Source of the DNA: Desulfovibrio sp. Huiquan2017 | Lineage (GTDB): Bacteria; Desulfobacterota; Desulfovibrionia; Desulfovibrionales; Desulfovibrionaceae | Direction of reading: 5' to 3' | NCBI RefSeq assembly: GCF_017351175.1 | Contig: NZ_JAFMPN010000001.1 | Coordinates: forward strand, 62,001-126,000 | Length of the DNA: 64,000 bases | In this document: positions 62,230-64,000 of the stretch, in pieces | Position numbering within the stretch: position 1 is the first letter of the stretch | Layout of the letters: every line of letters begins with the position of its first letter | The notes under the pieces: generated by a model | What the model was told of the DNA's origin: nothing | What the model saw: only the letters and a program-made list of their open reading frames with translations | Databases searched by the model: none | Program-made: the position numbers and the translations under genes

Positions 62230-63090
62230 CTAACGCAATGTATTCAGAGGAACTTCTTTCCCCTCGCGGACCATGCAAAACAGGTTCCAAACACGTTCCG
62301 CCTCGGCACTTCTACCTCTTTTTTCACACCCTTGCATGTATATCTCGACCTTTCGCCGCAAGGCCTCCAGGGCCAGCCCCTGCCGGGTTTCGTCAAGTTT
62401 CCGACTTTGCAGGATTTTCACCAGCGCCCGGATACGATGCAAATCGGCGCAGGGCACGCATACGGAGAGTTGGTCCGGCCTGCCGCCATGTTTCCGGGTC
62501 AACGGTTCGCGGACCAGCCCCACCGGAAAATGCAGACAGGCGCGCAACCACATGTCGTAATCCTCGCAGGACGGCATGGCCGTGTCGAAGGGCCCCATGA
62601 CCTCCCAGGCCCGGCGGGTGAACATGGTACACGACGGACTGATCAGGCACATCTCCAGGGAAGCCTCGAAAAACCACCCTTCGGGCTTGGCGTAACGCGC
62701 GGGCTGGTTGACCCGCTTGCCGCCCCGGTACCAAATTTCCTCGGTCTGGCAGATTTCGTAACCATGTTCGGCCATGTAGGCGAGCTGGGTTTCGAGCTTG
62801 CGCGGCAACCACTCGTCGTCGGAGTCGAGCAAGGCCGCGACCTCGCCCACGCATTCAGCCAGTCCGGTGTTGCGCGCCCCCGAGACGCCCTGGTTCGCCT
62901 GGCGGCGATAATGGATGCGCGGGTCGGCGTAGCGGGCCACCACCGCCTCGGTGTCGTCGGTAGAGCCGTCATCAATGATCCGGCATTCCCAGCGGGCGTA
63001 GGTCTGGGACAAGACAGATTCGAGCGCCCTGCCGAGATATTCCGCCCGGTTGTAGGTGGGCAGGATGATGGAGACCAGAGATTTTTTCAT
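62230..63090 (-). CDS. Glycosyltransferase family 2
   Basis: A 286-residue GT-A enzyme. N-terminal SIILPTYNRAEYLGRALESV, the nucleotide motif IIDDGSTDDTEAV and DSDDEWLP (the DxD equivalent) are clear. CEDYDMWLR is the acceptor-side motif. The ATG at 63090 starts MKKSLVSIILP. Sugar and acceptor are not predictable; surface polysaccharide is likely. It is divergent from the GT4 gene at the window end. Confidence 0.92.
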   Translation of the reverse strand: MKKSLVSIILPTYNRAEYLGRALESVLSQTYARWECRIIDDGSTDDTEAVVARYADPRIHYRRQANQGVSGARNTGLAECVGEVAALLDSDDEWLPRKLETQLAYMAEHGYEICQTEEIWYRGGKRVNQPARYAKPEGWFFEASLEMCLISPSCTMFTRRAWEVMGPFDTAMPSCEDYDMWLRACLHFPVGLVREPLTRKHGGRPDQLSVCVPCADLHRIRALVKILQSRKLDETRQGLALEALRRKVEIYMQGCEKRGRSAEAERVWNLFCMVREGKEVPLNTLR

Positions 63091-63162
63091 GTATCGGAAC
63101 CCTTGCTTTCGCCGTCGCGAACTGTCATGTTGTGTATCCAACAGTCCACCCAGGCGCAATCA

Positions 63163-64000
63163 ATGAGAATATTTCAAGTCATCAATGTCCGCTGGTTCAA
63201 CGCGACCGCATGGTACGCCATAACCCTGAGCAAACTCCTGGCCGACGCGGGACACGAGGTGCTGGTGCTGACCCAAGCCGGGACCCAATCCGAAGATATG
63301 GCTCGGAAAGCCGGACTGGACACCGTGGCCGTGGACCTGAACACGACCAATCCCGTGCGGTTCGCCGCTGCCGCAAGGCATATCACACAACTGTTGCGCA
63401 CGCATCGTCCGGATATCGTCAACTGCCACCGGGGAGAAGGCTTTTTCCTCTGGGGGCTGCTCAAATTTTGCGGCTTCCACTACCGGCTGGTGCGCACGCG
63501 CGGCGACCAACGCCCACCCCGTTCCGATGCGATCAACCGCTGGCTTCACGCGGGCGTGGCCGACGCCGTGGTGGTCACCAACCGGCGCATGGCGGACTAT
63601 TTCCTGCAAAAGATGCGCACCCCGGGGCACGGAGTGTGGCTCATCCACGGCGGCGTGGATACGGCAAAATTCCACTTCGATCCGACCGGGCGCGACAAGG
63701 TTCGCGAAGAATTCGGCTTCGGCCCGGACGACCTGGTCATCGGCCTGCTCGGCCGCTTCGACCGGGTCAAGGGCCACCAGGAGACCATCGAAGCCGTGGC
63801 AGGCCTGCGCCGACGCGGCCTGGACAACATCCGCCTGTTCCTCATTGGCTTCGATACCGCCATGACCACGGACCAGATCCAAGAGCATATCCGCGACGCT
63901 GGAGTCGAGGACATCACCCGCATCAGCGGCCGCAGGGACGATGTGGCCGCCTGCATCAGCGCCCTGGACATCGGCGTGGTCGCATCCCTGTGGTCCGAGG
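63163..64000 (+). CDS. Glycosyltransferase family 4 (partial, cut by window end)
   Basis: The visible 279 codons start MRIFQVINVRWFNATAWYA and run off the window. The N-terminal Rossmann domain has LADAGHEVLVLTQAG, and VWLIHGGVDTAKFHF plus IGLLGRFDRVKGHQETIEA match the linker and nucleotide-sugar region of GT4 enzymes such as those for LPS or glycan cores. It is divergent from the GT2 gene, so both may belong to a surface-glycan locus continuing to the right. Confidence 0.9.
   Translation, partial: MRIFQVINVRWFNATAWYAITLSKLLADAGHEVLVLTQAGTQSEDMARKAGLDTVAVDLNTTNPVRFAAAARHITQLLRTHRPDIVNCHRGEGFFLWGLLKFCGFHYRLVRTRGDQRPPRSDAINRWLHAGVADAVVVTNRRMADYFLQKMRTPGHGVWLIHGGVDTAKFHFDPTGRDKVREEFGFGPDDLVIGLLGRFDRVKGHQETIEAVAGLRRRGLDNIRLFLIGFDTAMTTDQIQEHIRDAGVEDITRISGRRDDVAACISALDIGVVASLWSE

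Overview
The window looks like a chromosome segment of a sulfate-reducing Desulfovibrionaceae bacterium, probably close to Pseudodesulfovibrio or Desulfovibrio. The evidence is dsrC, a cytochrome-linked Rnf operon in the Desulfovibrio gene order, a tungsten aldehyde ferredoxin oxidoreductase cluster, high G+C coding sequence and flagellar genes. The genus is inferred and was not tested by any search.

Layout. 1-2.5 kb is the end of a chemotaxis/flagellar operon (cheY tail, fliL and three small genes). 2.66-3.37 kb is a compact IS1595-type insertion sequence. 3.4-7.8 kb on the minus strand is rpmE - DUF1385 - prfA - prmC - lpxC. 8.0-11.0 kb on the minus strand is a methyltransferase, a YcaO-TPR protein and dsrC. 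11-15.6 kb holds small signalling and redox genes (Tim44-like, response regulator, HD, thioredoxin-reductase-like, PilZ). 15.7-22.6 kb is the Rnf operon, headed by a decaheme cytochrome and ended by an RnfB-GltD fusion. tRNA-Val and a frameshifted SpoIIAA-like gene follow. 23.3-30.5 kb is a tungsten/molybdopterin block: a divergent beta-grasp protein, AOR, MoaD-like, ThiF-like, a ModE-type regulator, the TupABC tungstate transporter and MobB-FeS. 30.5-36.8 kb holds trmL, rfbB, rfbD, a multidomain SulP protein and a glycosyltransferase with a sigma-28-type promoter. 37-43.7 kb is biosynthesis and housekeeping (class IV aminotransferase, asd, metF, Nudix, ABC-F, GIY-YIG, two coiled-coil membrane proteins). 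43.8-50 kb on the minus strand is psd - pssA - leuA - leuC - leuD - leuB. 50-53.3 kb has membrane proteins and a methyltransferase. 53.4-54.1 kb is a tandem tRNA-Gly array with one tRNA-Cys inside. 54.3-64 kb has dksA, an NFACT protein, a lysozyme-like protein, mutY, gpmA, a large TPR protein with a zinc knuckle and two glycosyltransferases, the last cut by the window edge.

How parts fit together. In the Rnf operon the NAD(P)H-handling parts look rearranged: RnfC lacks the usual glycine-rich nucleotide loop, while RnfB carries a GltD-like FAD/NAD(P) module, and a periplasmic decaheme cytochrome heads the operon. The tungsten block joins uptake (TupABC), regulation (ModE-like), cofactor building (MoaD-like, ThiF-like, MobB) and the user enzyme (AOR). 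The YcaO-TPR and methyltransferase genes upstream of dsrC are a candidate protein-modification pair of unknown target. The tRNA-Gly array shows copy-number growth by a 137-bp tandem unit, with two copies decaying at near-invariant positions.
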